Assembly: GCF_008761635.1 (NCBI RefSeq)
Contig: NZ_CP044344.1
Span: forward strand, 186,001 to 250,000
DNA: 64,000 nt
Direction of reading: 5' to 3'
Source: Nocardioides cynanchi
GTDB taxonomy: Bacteria > Actinomycetota > Actinomycetes > Propionibacteriales > Nocardioidaceae
Shown here: in pieces, positions 49,921 to 58,383 of the stretch
Position numbering within the stretch: the first letter of the stretch is position 1
Layout of the letters: each line of letters starts with the position of its first letter
Notes under the pieces: generated by a model
Databases searched by the model: none
What the model saw: only the letters and a program-made list of their open reading frames with translations
What the model was told of the DNA's origin: nothing
Program-made: the position numbers and the translations under genes

Positions 49921-50568
49921 ATGGTGGTCCTGATGACCCCTCTGACCCGACACGTCGGTCAGGCTCTGCTCCTCGATCTCGCCTGCATCTTCGTGATCGC
50001 CTTCGCCGTGTACTACCGGCGCTACCGCCGGTCCGACCTCGTGATCGCGTACGTCGCCCTCAACGTCAGCCTGTTCTGCGTGGCGGTCCTGATCGTCAAC
50101 CAGATGAAGATCGGCGTGGCGTTCGGCTTCGGGCTGTTCGCGATCCTGTCGATCATCCGGCTCCGCTCCGAGCCGATCTCACCCGAGGAGGGCGCCTACT
50201 ACTTCGTGGCGCTGGTCCTGGGCCTGATCAACGGCATGGTCTTCCACGACGCCCCGCTGGCGCGGGTGCTCGACGTCGGCATCGTGGCCGTGATGCTCGT
50301 GCTCGACAACGGCTTCATCGGGGTGAAGGCGCGGCGGCAGGTCGTCACCCTCGACACGGTCTATCCCGACGAGGGGCGGCTGCGCCTGGACCTCGAGCGG
50401 CGCCTCGGTGGCAAGGTCAAGCGTCTCTACGTCCGGGAGACCGACTACGTGCGCGACACGACGGTCGTCGACGTCCGGTACGTCCCGATCACCCGCGACA
50501 AGGGGACCCGTCCCTGGCAGCGCCGCGCCACCGCCGCCGAGCGCGACCTCCACGAGGTCATCGCATGA
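49921..50568 (+). CDS. DUF4956 family membrane protein
   Basis: 215 residues, four predicted TM helices in residues 10-130 and a soluble C-terminal ~85 residues. The stretch FGLFAILSIIRLRSEPISPEEGAYYFVALVLGLINGM is the DUF4956 signature. Family members are typically encoded next to VTC-domain and CotH/lamin-tail proteins, as here. Molecular function unknown; a membrane partner of the VTC protein is inferred. Its stop overlaps the VTC gene start (ATGA). Confidence 0.85.
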   Translation: MVVLMTPLTRHVGQALLLDLACIFVIAFAVYYRRYRRSDLVIAYVALNVSLFCVAVLIVNQMKIGVAFGFGLFAILSIIRLRSEPISPEEGAYYFVALVLGLINGMVFHDAPLARVLDVGIVAVMLVLDNGFIGVKARRQVVTLDTVYPDEGRLRLDLERRLGGKVKRLYVRETDYVRDTTVVDVRYVPITRDKGTRPWQRRATAAERDLHEVIA

Positions 50569-51389
50569 GCGCTGCGCTGGAGCCGGAAGCCGACCCGGTT
50601 CCGCCGCCGTCGCAGACCGCCACCGACCTGGAGGGCCGGATCGGCACGCTGCGCCCGATCGACCTCCCCACGCTGGAGTCCGGTGCGGCACTGCTGACCC
50701 GCGTGGACCAGAAGTACATCATCCGGCTCAGCACCTTCGAGCGCCTCGTCGACTCTCTCGGGGACGACTGGCGGGCTCTGGAGATCGACGACCGCCGCCT
50801 GTTCGGCTACACCTCGACCTACTTCGACACCGCCGACCTGCACACCTACCGGGCCCACCTCCAGCGTCGGCGCCGGCGGTTCAAGGTCCGGGTGCGGCAG
50901 TACACCGACTCCGACGGCTGCATGCTCGAGGTCAAGCGCAAGGGGCTGCGTGGGGCGACGGTCAAGTCGCGCACGCCGCACCCGTCGTGGAGCCAGGCCG
51001 ACCTCGGTACTCACGGACACGACTTCGTGGCGGACTCGATCCGGGGCCACGCCGACCTGCCCGATGCCCCGCTCGCCCCGGTCGTCACGACCAGCAACCG
51101 CCGCGCGACCCTGGTCTCGCTCGAGAGCCGCGCCCGGCTGACCGTCGACACCGACCTGTCCTGCGGCTGGGGGTCGACCACCGCGACGCTCCGCCCCGAC
51201 CACGTGCTCCTCGAGAGCAAGTCCGAGGGCGGAGGCGGGTCTCCGGTGGACCGGCTGCTCCGGAGCCTCGGCGAGCGACCGGTCAACGTCAGCAAGTACT
51301 GCGTCGGGATCGCCTCCCTGGGTCTCGACCTGCCTTCCAACCCGTGGCGGCGCATCATGCGCAGCTACTTCGACCTGCCCGACAACTGA
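50565..51389 (+). CDS. VTC domain protein (polyphosphate polymerase-like)
   Basis: 274 residues. RVDQKYIIRLSTFERLVDSLG, STYFDTADLHTYRAHLQRRRRRFKVRVRQYTDSDGCMLEVKRKG and a downstream ESKSEGG...SKYCVG match the VTC tunnel fold, with the basic residues that line the polyphosphate channel in Vtc4. Bacterial versions are presumed to make or bind polyphosphate or another anionic polymer at the membrane, but this is not shown. Coupled to DUF4956 and followed 9 bp later by a lamin-tail protein. Confidence 0.87.
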   Translation: MSAALEPEADPVPPPSQTATDLEGRIGTLRPIDLPTLESGAALLTRVDQKYIIRLSTFERLVDSLGDDWRALEIDDRRLFGYTSTYFDTADLHTYRAHLQRRRRRFKVRVRQYTDSDGCMLEVKRKGLRGATVKSRTPHPSWSQADLGTHGHDFVADSIRGHADLPDAPLAPVVTTSNRRATLVSLESRARLTVDTDLSCGWGSTTATLRPDHVLLESKSEGGGGSPVDRLLRSLGERPVNVSKYCVGIASLGLDLPSNPWRRIMRSYFDLPDN

Positions 51390-51398
51390 GGAGTTCCG

Positions 51399-51833
51399 AT
51401 GTCCAAGCGCCTGGTCCTGCTCGCCGCCCTTCTCGGCTGTCTCGCACCCCTGCTGCCGGCGAGCCCCGCCCTGGCGGCCGGCCCGATGAAGATCGTCAAG
51501 ATCCACTACGCACAGACCGGCACCAACCTGAACACGGAGTACATCGTGTTCAAGAACAAGTCGACGCACACCGTGCAGATGAAGGGCTGGGAGATCATCT
51601 CCGCACCCAGCACCGACCACCAGTTCTACATCTTCCCGAGCACCAAGGTCGCTCCCGGCCACTCGCTGACGCTCTACACCGGCACCGGGTCCAACACCGC
51701 GTCCACCCGCCACTGGGGGGCCGGCACCCCGGTCTGGAACAACGACGGTGACCTCGCGATCCTGAAGAACGCAGCCCGCACGATCGTCGACACCTGCCGG
51801 TACGCCGGCGGCGGCACCACCGCGTTCTGCTGA
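51399..51833 (+). CDS. Secreted lamin-tail domain (LTD) protein
   Basis: 144 residues: a Sec signal peptide (MSKRLVLLAALLGCLAPLLP...ALAA) and one LTD domain (MKIVKIHYAQTGTNLNTEYIVFKNKSTHTVQMKGWEI, YIFPSTKVAPGHSLTLYTG, WNNDGDLAILKNAARTIVDTCRY). The immunoglobulin-like LTD fold in secreted bacterial proteins is thought to bind surfaces or nucleic acids. Third gene of the DUF4956-VTC cassette; a CotH kinase, often part of such sets, is absent. Confidence 0.85.
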   Translation: MSKRLVLLAALLGCLAPLLPASPALAAGPMKIVKIHYAQTGTNLNTEYIVFKNKSTHTVQMKGWEIISAPSTDHQFYIFPSTKVAPGHSLTLYTGTGSNTASTRHWGAGTPVWNNDGDLAILKNAARTIVDTCRYAGGGTTAFC

Positions 51834-51848
51834 CGGCCGGGGCGTCGT

Positions 51849-52529
51849 TCAGGCCGTCCGGTCCTCGAGCCGCGACAGCCGGGACCGGATCTCCTCCAGG
51901 GCCGCCCGGATCGGTGCCGACAGGCCGCTGAAGGTGAGCGTCTCGCGAGCGTAGGAGTACGCCGACAGTGCGGTCGCGACGCCGCGCAGCGCCGACTCGT
52001 GGGTGATCCCCAGGTCCTTCAACGTGGCCCGGGCCAGCTCCCGGGTCGGACCTGCGGTCAGCCCGAGCAGGAGGTGCTCGGTCCCGACGTAGGTGTGGCC
52101 GAGCCCGCGTGCCTGCTCCACGGCCCGCTCGGCGAGGGCCTCCAGTGGTCCGGCTGCCCCAGGATCCTGATCGGCCCGGGCCCGGAGCTCGGCGTAGAGG
52201 TCCAGGGGCTCGAGGTCGGCAGACTCGAGCACCACGACGGCGAGCCCGCCGGACTCGACCAGGGCGGCGACCAGGTCGACGGTGGTGGGCTCGTGCCCGG
52301 CTGCCTCCGCGAGCTTCTCGGCGTCGGCGAGCACGCCGTACGCCCGCTTGGTGAAGCTCCGGGAGAGGTCGAGACCTGTGCCGCCCGAGCCCGGAGGCCG
52401 GTCGACGTCGGAGGAGACCGCCACGGCGTCGGCCAGGGCCTGCTGGCAGATCGCCGAGACCGGGATGCCGGCGACCTTGACCTGCTCGGCGAGCTCGTCC
52501 GGGAGGTAGACGTTGATCTTCGGGCTCAT
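51849..52529 (-). CDS. Ribbon-helix-helix plus Clp N-terminal repeat domain protein
   Basis: 226 residues. The N-terminal ~40 residues (PKINVYLPDELAEQVKVAGIPVSAICQQALADAV) look like a ribbon-helix-helix DNA-binding domain of the antitoxin type. The rest has a Clp_N-like pair of repeats (FTKRAYGVLADAEKLAEAAGHEPTTVDLVAALV and ERAVEQARGLGHTYVGTEHLLLGLTAG), the substrate/adaptor domain of ClpC, without any ATPase. Two ATAACCCC repeats lie just upstream, suggesting autoregulation. Joining a DNA-binding domain to a Clp N-domain hints at a proteolysis-linked regulator. Confidence 0.75.
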   Translation of the reverse strand: MSPKINVYLPDELAEQVKVAGIPVSAICQQALADAVAVSSDVDRPPGSGGTGLDLSRSFTKRAYGVLADAEKLAEAAGHEPTTVDLVAALVESGGLAVVVLESADLEPLDLYAELRARADQDPGAAGPLEALAERAVEQARGLGHTYVGTEHLLLGLTAGPTRELARATLKDLGITHESALRGVATALSAYSYARETLTFSGLSAPIRAALEEIRSRLSRLEDRTA

Positions 52530-52539
52530 GATCCAGCAT

Positions 52540-52558
52540 ATAACCCCAAGATAACCCC
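52540..52558. promoter_or_regulatory. Direct repeats upstream of the RHH-ClpN gene
   Basis: ATAACCCC at 52540-52547 and 52551-52558, 11 bp apart, immediately upstream of the start on the minus strand (read GGGGTTAT). Tandem sites one helical turn apart suit cooperative ribbon-helix-helix binding and overlap the expected promoter. Confidence 0.5.
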
Positions 52559-52570
52559 CATGGTCAAGGG

Positions 52571-53032
52571 TCAGTCGACGTTCACGTCCGCGCCGCCTGC
52601 CACGCGCCAGTGGCCGTCCCGGTGCACGAGCGGCCAGGTGAAGCGCATCGAGGCCGGCGGTCCGGGGGTGAGCAGCGTGCCCACGACCGTGACCCTGCCC
52701 GAGGAGCGGCCGACGTCGACCTGGGTGACCGTCAGGTCGCGCACCGCCAGTGAGAGGCCGTTCGCCCGGGCCTGGGCGGCGACGGCCTCGCAGCGGGCGA
52801 CGGCCGCGTCCACCTGGTCGGGGGCCGTGAAGCCCCGCATCTCCGAGCAGGCGTCCGAGTTGCCCCCTCCGGCCCGGACCGTCACATCGGTGGCACGCGT
52901 GGCCACGTCGGCCGCCTCCTGGGTGTCGACCGGCGCCTGCCAGGCATGCCAGGCCAGGTAGCCGGTGACCGCCAGCACCAGCCCGGCGAGCAGCAGGAAC
53001 GGCGTCGAGGAGGAGCTCGAGCGTTGCGTCAT
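52571..53032 (-). CDS. Small membrane-anchored extracellular protein, unknown
   Basis: 153 residues from ATG 53032. One N-terminal TM helix (PFLLLAGLVLAVTGYLAWHAW), then an extracellular domain with two cysteines (SDACSEM, VARCEAV), and a C-terminal half (DVGRSSGRVTVVGTLLTPG...RFTWPLVHRDGHWRVAGG) resembling NTF2-like/Mce-associated lipoprotein domains. Divergent from serA. No function assigned. Confidence 0.6.
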   Translation of the reverse strand: MTQRSSSSSTPFLLLAGLVLAVTGYLAWHAWQAPVDTQEAADVATRATDVTVRAGGGNSDACSEMRGFTAPDQVDAAVARCEAVAAQARANGLSLAVRDLTVTQVDVGRSSGRVTVVGTLLTPGPPASMRFTWPLVHRDGHWRVAGGADVNVD

Positions 53033-53120
53033 CGACACACGGTAGACACTGGAAGGGGTCGTGGCGCTGACCTCGGTGCGTCGCCCTCCGGACGGGCTCC
53101 AGGCGCTCCCCGGCCTCGGG

Positions 53121-53126
53121 TAGAGT
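53121..53126 (+). promoter_or_regulatory. Putative serA -10 element
   Basis: TAGAGT at 53121-53126, 78 bp before the serA GTG; no good -35 is visible. Implies an untranslated leader of about 70 bases. Confidence 0.35.
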
Positions 53127-53204
53127 CGACCGGGCACAGCGTCGTGCCTCTGCCGGGACTCCGATCCCCTTCCGTCATCTTCTGACCACGAGGACACCGC
53201 CGCT

Positions 53205-54791
53205 GTGAGCAAGCCCGTCGTACTCATCGCCGAAGAGCTCAGCCCCGCCACCGTCGAGGCGCTCGGCCCGGACTTCGAGATCCGCCACTGCAACGGCGCC
53301 GACCGCGCCGAGCTGCTCGCCGCGATCCCCGACGTCGATGCGATCCTGGTGCGCTCGGCCACCAAGGTCGACGCCGAGGCGCTGGGAGCCGCGCTCCGCC
53401 TGAAGGTCGTCGCCCGCGCCGGGGTCGGCCTCGACAACGTCGACGTGAAGGCCGCCACGCAGTCGGGCGTGATGGTCGTGAACGCACCGACCTCCAACAT
53501 CGTCAGCGCCGCCGAGCTCGCGGTCGCCCTCCTGCTCGCCGCCGCGCGTCACCTGAGTCCCGCCCACGCCGCCCTGCGCAGCGGCGAGTGGAAGCGCTCG
53601 AAGTACACCGGCATCGAGCTGTACGAGAAGACCGTCGGCATCGTCGGCCTCGGCCGGATCGGCGTCCTGGTCGCCCAGCGCCTGGCCGCGTTCGGCATGT
53701 CCGTGATCGCCTACGACCCTTATGTCCAAGCCGGTCGCGCCGCCCAGATGGGCGTGCGCCTGGTCGATCTCGACACCCTGCTCGCCGAGTCCGACTTCAT
53801 CAGCGTGCACCTGCCCAAGACCCCCGAGACCGTGGGCCTGATCGGCGCCGACGAGCTGGCCAAGGCCAAGTCGTCACTGGTCCTGGTGAACGCCGCCCGC
53901 GGTGGCATCGTCGACGAGAACGCGCTGTACGCCGCGCTCAAGGAAGGCCGGATCGCCGCCGCGGGGGTCGACGTCTACGCCAAGGAGCCGTGCACCGACA
54001 GCCCGTTGTTCGAGCTCGAGAACGTCGTCGCGACGCCGCACCTGGGTGCCTCGACCGACGAGGCGCAGGAGAAGGCGGGGATCGCGGTCGCCAAGTCGGT
54101 CCGGCTGGCTCTCAGTGGCGAGCTGGTCCCCGACGCCGTCAACGTCCAGGGCGGCGTGATCGCCGAGGACGTGCGCCCCGCCATCCCGATGACCGAGAAG
54201 CTCGGCCGGATCTTCACCGCGCTGGCCGGCGAGGTCGCCCAGCAGATCGATGTCGACGTCCGCGGCGAGATCACCGAGTACGACGTCAAGGTGCTCGAGC
54301 TCGCGGCCCTCAAGGGAGTCTTCACCGACGTCGTCGAGGAGCAGGTCTCCTACGTCAACGCGCCGCTGCTCGCGGCCGAGCGGGGCACCGCCGTACGCCT
54401 GGTCGCGGAGAGCGAGAGCCCCGACCACCGCAACCTGATCACGATCCGGGGCACCCTCGCCGACGGCTCGCAGGTCTCGGTGAGCGGCACCCTGGTCGGC
54501 ATCGCCCAGCGCGAGCGCCTGGTCGCGGTCAACGACTTCATCGTCGATCTCGAGCCGACCGAGCACCTGGCGTTCTTCACCTACGCCGACAAGCCGGGCA
54601 TGGTCGGCACCGTCGGCCGGATCCTCGGCGACGCCGAGGTCAACATCGCCGGCATGCAGGTCTCCCGGGACACCCTCGGCGGCCATGCGCTGGTCGCGCT
54701 GTCCGTCGACTCCGCGATCCCGTCCGAGGCGCTGGCCGAGATCGAGGCAGCCATCGACGCGACCTCGCTGCGGGCCGTCGACCTGGTCTGA
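53205..54791 (+). CDS. serA: D-3-phosphoglycerate dehydrogenase
   Basis: 528 residues from GTG 53205, the long actinobacterial/plant form. First step of serine synthesis. NAD site VGIVGLGRIGVLVAQRLAAFG, substrate and catalytic regions VRSATKV, NAARGGIVDE and TPHLGAST (active-site His), the intervening domain that mediates tetramer control (residues ~320-450), and a C-terminal ACT domain (FFTYADKPGMVGTVGRILGDAEVNIAGM) for serine feedback. Normal length. Confidence 0.97.
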   Translation: MSKPVVLIAEELSPATVEALGPDFEIRHCNGADRAELLAAIPDVDAILVRSATKVDAEALGAALRLKVVARAGVGLDNVDVKAATQSGVMVVNAPTSNIVSAAELAVALLLAAARHLSPAHAALRSGEWKRSKYTGIELYEKTVGIVGLGRIGVLVAQRLAAFGMSVIAYDPYVQAGRAAQMGVRLVDLDTLLAESDFISVHLPKTPETVGLIGADELAKAKSSLVLVNAARGGIVDENALYAALKEGRIAAAGVDVYAKEPCTDSPLFELENVVATPHLGASTDEAQEKAGIAVAKSVRLALSGELVPDAVNVQGGVIAEDVRPAIPMTEKLGRIFTALAGEVAQQIDVDVRGEITEYDVKVLELAALKGVFTDVVEEQVSYVNAPLLAAERGTAVRLVAESESPDHRNLITIRGTLADGSQVSVSGTLVGIAQRERLVAVNDFIVDLEPTEHLAFFTYADKPGMVGTVGRILGDAEVNIAGMQVSRDTLGGHALVALSVDSAIPSEALAEIEAAIDATSLRAVDLV

Positions 54792-54904
54792 GTGCGCGAC
54801 GTCACGCCGGCGTGACCGGCACGGCGGCAACCTTTCGACGTCACTCCTCGTCTCAGTAGTGACGCCTCCCGTGGGCGTCCTCGATGCGGGGCGAGGTGAG
54901 AGCC

Positions 54905-56131
54905 GTGCGCGCGCGCCTGACGGTGCTGGTGGCCGTCGTGCTGCTGGTCTCCGGTGTGGCGGTCGGCGTCCGGCTGCTGCACGGCTCGGCGGGTGCCAGG
55001 CCGTACGACGCTCTCCCGACCGTCGTCGGGGGGTCCTCCGGCAGCTCCTCACCGCCGTCGAGTCCCACGGTGACTCCGACCCCGTCCGCGTCACCGGCGC
55101 CGGTGACGTTGCCCGACGGCTTCGTTGCGCGGCCGCTCAGGCCCGGTCAGCGCCCGCCGCAGTTCGTCGTGGTCAGCTTCGACGGAGCGGCGTGGCACGA
55201 GATGTGGCAGCACTGGTTCGACGTCGCCGATCGGGTCCCCTTCCGCTTCACCGGATTCCTCTCCGGCGTCTACCTGCTCAGCTACGACACCCGCGACCAC
55301 TACCACCCGCCGGGCTATCCGGCCGGCACCTCGGCGATCGGCTGGATGTCGCCGGCGGACGTGCCGATCGAGATCCGCGACCTCAACCGGGCCCTGGCGG
55401 AGGGCGACGAGATCGGCACCCACTTCAACGGGCACTTCTGCGTCGGAGCGGGCCTGCCCACCGGCGGCAGCACCTGGAACACGGCGGACTGGGACACCGA
55501 GCTCGACCAGTTCTTCTCGCTCGTGGCGAACGTGGACCGGAACAACGGCCTGACCGTGCCCCGCCTCCACCTGCCGGCCGCGGACGTCCACGGGGAGCGG
55601 ACGCCGTGCCTCGAGGGCAGCCGGCGCGCGCTGTTCCCGAGCCTGCGCTCGCACGGCCTCGAGTACGACGCCTCGTTCAGCCGCAACGGTCTGGCCTGGC
55701 CGACTCGCCTCGGGGGCATCTGGCAGCTCGGGATGCCGGTCTTCCCCGTGCACGGGGCCCTGCCGGACGGACGCACCGGGATGCCGATCACGGCGATGGA
55801 CTACAACTACTACTTCAGCCAGCGCGGAGCAACGAGTGCCGGCCTGACCCCGGCCCAGTCGGCCCGCGACGGACTCCAGGTGCTCGCGACGTACCGCGAC
55901 ATGTACCACGCGGCGTACACGGGCAACCGCGCACCGCTGATCCTGGGCAACCACTTCAACGACTGGAACCGCGGCACCTACGTCGACGCGCTGACCACGT
56001 TCGTCGAGCAGACGTGCGGGCGGCCGCACACCCAGTGCGTGCCCTTCAGCGACCTTGTCGCCTGGCTCGACGTGCAGCGGCCGTCGGTCCTGCGGCACCT
56101 GCAAGGGCTGCCGGCGGTCACGCGACCATGA
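54905..56131 (+). CDS. Exported polysaccharide deacetylase-like protein
   Basis: 408 residues from GTG 54905, preceded by GAGGTGAG; an ATG at 54884 is possible. N-terminal signal anchor (RLTVLVAVVLLVSGVAVGV), a Ser/Pro/Thr linker (SPPSSPTVTPTPSASPAPV), then a NodB-like domain: VVVSFDGAAW (metal Asp), GDEIGTHFNGHFC (HxxxH) and ALILGNHFNDWNRGTY-type end. Probably deacetylates or cleaves a cell-surface glycan. The 3' end overlaps the convergent MocR gene by 14 bp. Confidence 0.8.
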   Translation: MRARLTVLVAVVLLVSGVAVGVRLLHGSAGARPYDALPTVVGGSSGSSSPPSSPTVTPTPSASPAPVTLPDGFVARPLRPGQRPPQFVVVSFDGAAWHEMWQHWFDVADRVPFRFTGFLSGVYLLSYDTRDHYHPPGYPAGTSAIGWMSPADVPIEIRDLNRALAEGDEIGTHFNGHFCVGAGLPTGGSTWNTADWDTELDQFFSLVANVDRNNGLTVPRLHLPAADVHGERTPCLEGSRRALFPSLRSHGLEYDASFSRNGLAWPTRLGGIWQLGMPVFPVHGALPDGRTGMPITAMDYNYYFSQRGATSAGLTPAQSARDGLQVLATYRDMYHAAYTGNRAPLILGNHFNDWNRGTYVDALTTFVEQTCGRPHTQCVPFSDLVAWLDVQRPSVLRHLQGLPAVTRP

Positions 56132-57578
56132 CGCGGGTACGGCGGGTCTCCGGCCGGGCCGCGGGCGGCGAGCCCTGCTCACGGACGACGGCCCAGGCCT
56201 CCGCGAGCCGGTCCACCGCCAGCCGGAGCTCGTCCGGCGGCCGGCTGTAGGGGACCCGGACGAACGAGTCCAGGCCGCCGTCCACGGCGAAGACCGGGCC
56301 CGGCGAGACGACCACGCCCCGGCCCTCACCCTCGGTGACCAGGTCGACGGCGCCGCCGCGACGCTCCCCGGCCGGGAGCTCGCACCAGATCGTGAGTCCG
56401 CCTCTCGGCAGCCGGAACCGCCACGCGGGAAGCTGCGTGCGCAGGGCGTCGGCCAGGGCGTCGCGCTGCTCGCGCAGCCCGGCGCGGCGGACGTCCCACA
56501 GCTCGTCACGTCGGTGGAGCAGGCGCGCAGCCACCAGCTGCTCGAGCACCGGGCTGCCCAGGTCCAGCGCGACCCGCGCCGCCATCAGTCGGTCCAGCAC
56601 CCCGTCGGGGCAGCGCACCCAGCCCACCCGCAGTCCACCCCAGAAGCTCTTGCTCGTGCTGCCCAGCGTCACCGTGTCGGGCGCGAACGCGGCGAAGGGC
56701 CGCGGCATCGCCCGTCCGTCGAGGGCGAGGGCCTGGTGGGACTCGTCGACCACGGCGACCGTCCCGGTCCGCCGCAGGAGCGCCGCGAGCTCCTCGCGCC
56801 GCGCGTTCGGCATCAGGTTGGCGGTCGGGTTCTGGAAGTCGGGGATCAGGTAGGCCAGCGCGGGGCGGGTCGTGGTCAGCACCCGGCCGATCGTGTCGAG
56901 GTCCCAACCGTCGACGTCCATGGGTGCCGCGACCAGCCGGGCACCGGCGCGCCGCAGCGCCGCGAACGCATTGGGGTAGCCGGGAGACTCGACCAGCACC
57001 CGGTCGCGGGCTCCGACCAGGGCCTGGGCCACGATCGTGAGTGCCGACAGGGCGCCGGGGACCACCATGATCTGCGCCGGGTCGGTCGGCAGCCCCCGGG
57101 CGTCGTACGACGCGGCGACGGCCTCCTGGAGCGCCGGCACGCCGGTGGGGAAGTAGCCGTGGCCGCCCAGGTAGCGCGGCAGGTCCTGGAGCGCGTCGGC
57201 GTACACCGCTCCGACGCCGGGCAGCGCGGCGGGCGCAGCGGCGTTCAGGTCGATCACGTCGTCGTCGGTGCTCGACGGGGTGAGAGTGCGGTCGAGGCCA
57301 CGCTGCCGTCCGCCGGGCAGCCGGGTGTAGGTGCCCGACCCTTGCCGGGCCCGGGCGAAGCCGCTCTCGGCGAGACCGGCGTAGGCGCGCGTCACCGTCG
57401 TCCGGGACAGGCCGAGGGCGACGCTGAGGTCGCGCTCGCTGGGCAGCCGCAGGTCGACGCCCAGCCGCCCGTCGCAGATCAGGCCCCGGAGCGCGTCGGT
57501 CAGGCCGGCGTACGCCGGTGCCCGGTCGAAGTCACCGAGCAGCGCAGCCAGACGGGTGGGGGCAATGGACCCTTGCAT
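56118..57578 (-). CDS. MocR-type regulator: GntR winged helix fused to PLP aminotransferase
   Basis: 486 residues from ATG 57578. Residues ~20-95 are a GntR helix-turn-helix (LRLPSERDLSVALGLSRTTVTRAYAGLAESGFARARQGSGTYT); the rest is a type I aminotransferase domain with VPGALSALTIVAQAL, YLIPDFQNPTANLM and the PLP lysine in LGSTSKSFWGGLRVGW. Such regulators sense PLP or an amino compound. It is divergent from a YczE-type membrane gene 61 bp away, which it very likely controls. Confidence 0.92.
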   Translation of the reverse strand: MQGSIAPTRLAALLGDFDRAPAYAGLTDALRGLICDGRLGVDLRLPSERDLSVALGLSRTTVTRAYAGLAESGFARARQGSGTYTRLPGGRQRGLDRTLTPSSTDDDVIDLNAAAPAALPGVGAVYADALQDLPRYLGGHGYFPTGVPALQEAVAASYDARGLPTDPAQIMVVPGALSALTIVAQALVGARDRVLVESPGYPNAFAALRRAGARLVAAPMDVDGWDLDTIGRVLTTTRPALAYLIPDFQNPTANLMPNARREELAALLRRTGTVAVVDESHQALALDGRAMPRPFAAFAPDTVTLGSTSKSFWGGLRVGWVRCPDGVLDRLMAARVALDLGSPVLEQLVAARLLHRRDELWDVRRAGLREQRDALADALRTQLPAWRFRLPRGGLTIWCELPAGERRGGAVDLVTEGEGRGVVVSPGPVFAVDGGLDSFVRVPYSRPPDELRLAVDRLAEAWAVVREQGSPPAARPETRRTRVMVA

Positions 57579-57639
57579 GCAGTCCACTGTTTCACGAATG
57601 GCTATTTGAGGGAAGGCCAATCGCAGCGAGCATGGAGCG

Positions 57640-58311
57640 GTGACCACTACCGCCGCGCCGATGCGGGCCCTGACCGACCTCGGGCCGATCGCGCAGCTGC
57701 GCGCCGGTCGGCTCGCCCGTCGGCTGGTCCAGCTGTACGCCGGGCTGTTGCTCTACGGCTTCTCGATCGCCCTGATGGTGCGTGCCCACCTCGGCCTGGC
57801 GCCCTGGGACGTGCTGCACTCGGGACTGACCCGTTGGTTCCCGATCGACATCGGGCAGGCCCTGGTCATCGTCAGCTTCGTGGTGATGCTGGGCTGGATC
57901 CCGTTGCGGGAGCTGCCGGGCCTCGGCACGATCTCCAACGCGATCGTGATCGGGGTGTCCACCGACGTGTTCCTCTCGGTCTTCCCGCACGTGTCGGCGG
58001 TCGCGCTGCGGCTGGTGCTGCTGCTGGCCGGCATCACCCTGCAGGCCCTGGCGACCGCCGCTTACATCGGCGCCCAGCTGGGCCGCGGCCCACGCGACGG
58101 CCTGATGACCGGGTTGGCACGCCGGACCGGGCGGTCGCTGCGCCTGGTCCGCACGGCGATGGAGCTGACCGTGGTGGCCCTGGGTCTGCTGCTCGGCGGG
58201 GTCGCTGGCCTCGGGACGATCGCCTACGCCCTGGCCATCGGTCCGTTGAGCCAGGCCCTGCTCCCGCCGCTGGTCGTGCGGTTCCCGGATCGTGGGGAAT
58301 TGCCCGGCTGA
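57640..58311 (+). CDS. YczE/YitT family membrane protein
   Basis: 223 residues from GTG 57640, five TM helices. GLLLYGFSIALMVRAHLGLAPWDVLHSGL, IGVSTDVFL and AAYIGAQLGRGPRDGLMTGLARRTGRS are family signatures. Regularly found next to a divergent MocR regulator (YczR), as here, and thought to be a transporter of unknown substrate. Confidence 0.88.
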   Translation: MTTTAAPMRALTDLGPIAQLRAGRLARRLVQLYAGLLLYGFSIALMVRAHLGLAPWDVLHSGLTRWFPIDIGQALVIVSFVVMLGWIPLRELPGLGTISNAIVIGVSTDVFLSVFPHVSAVALRLVLLLAGITLQALATAAYIGAQLGRGPRDGLMTGLARRTGRSLRLVRTAMELTVVALGLLLGGVAGLGTIAYALAIGPLSQALLPPLVVRFPDRGELPG

Positions 58312-58383
58312 GAGTGGGTACGTCGCCCCGCGAGGCGTTGGCGGATGCCGGCTCGGGAGGCCTCGTCGAGAAGGGTGCGCCCC

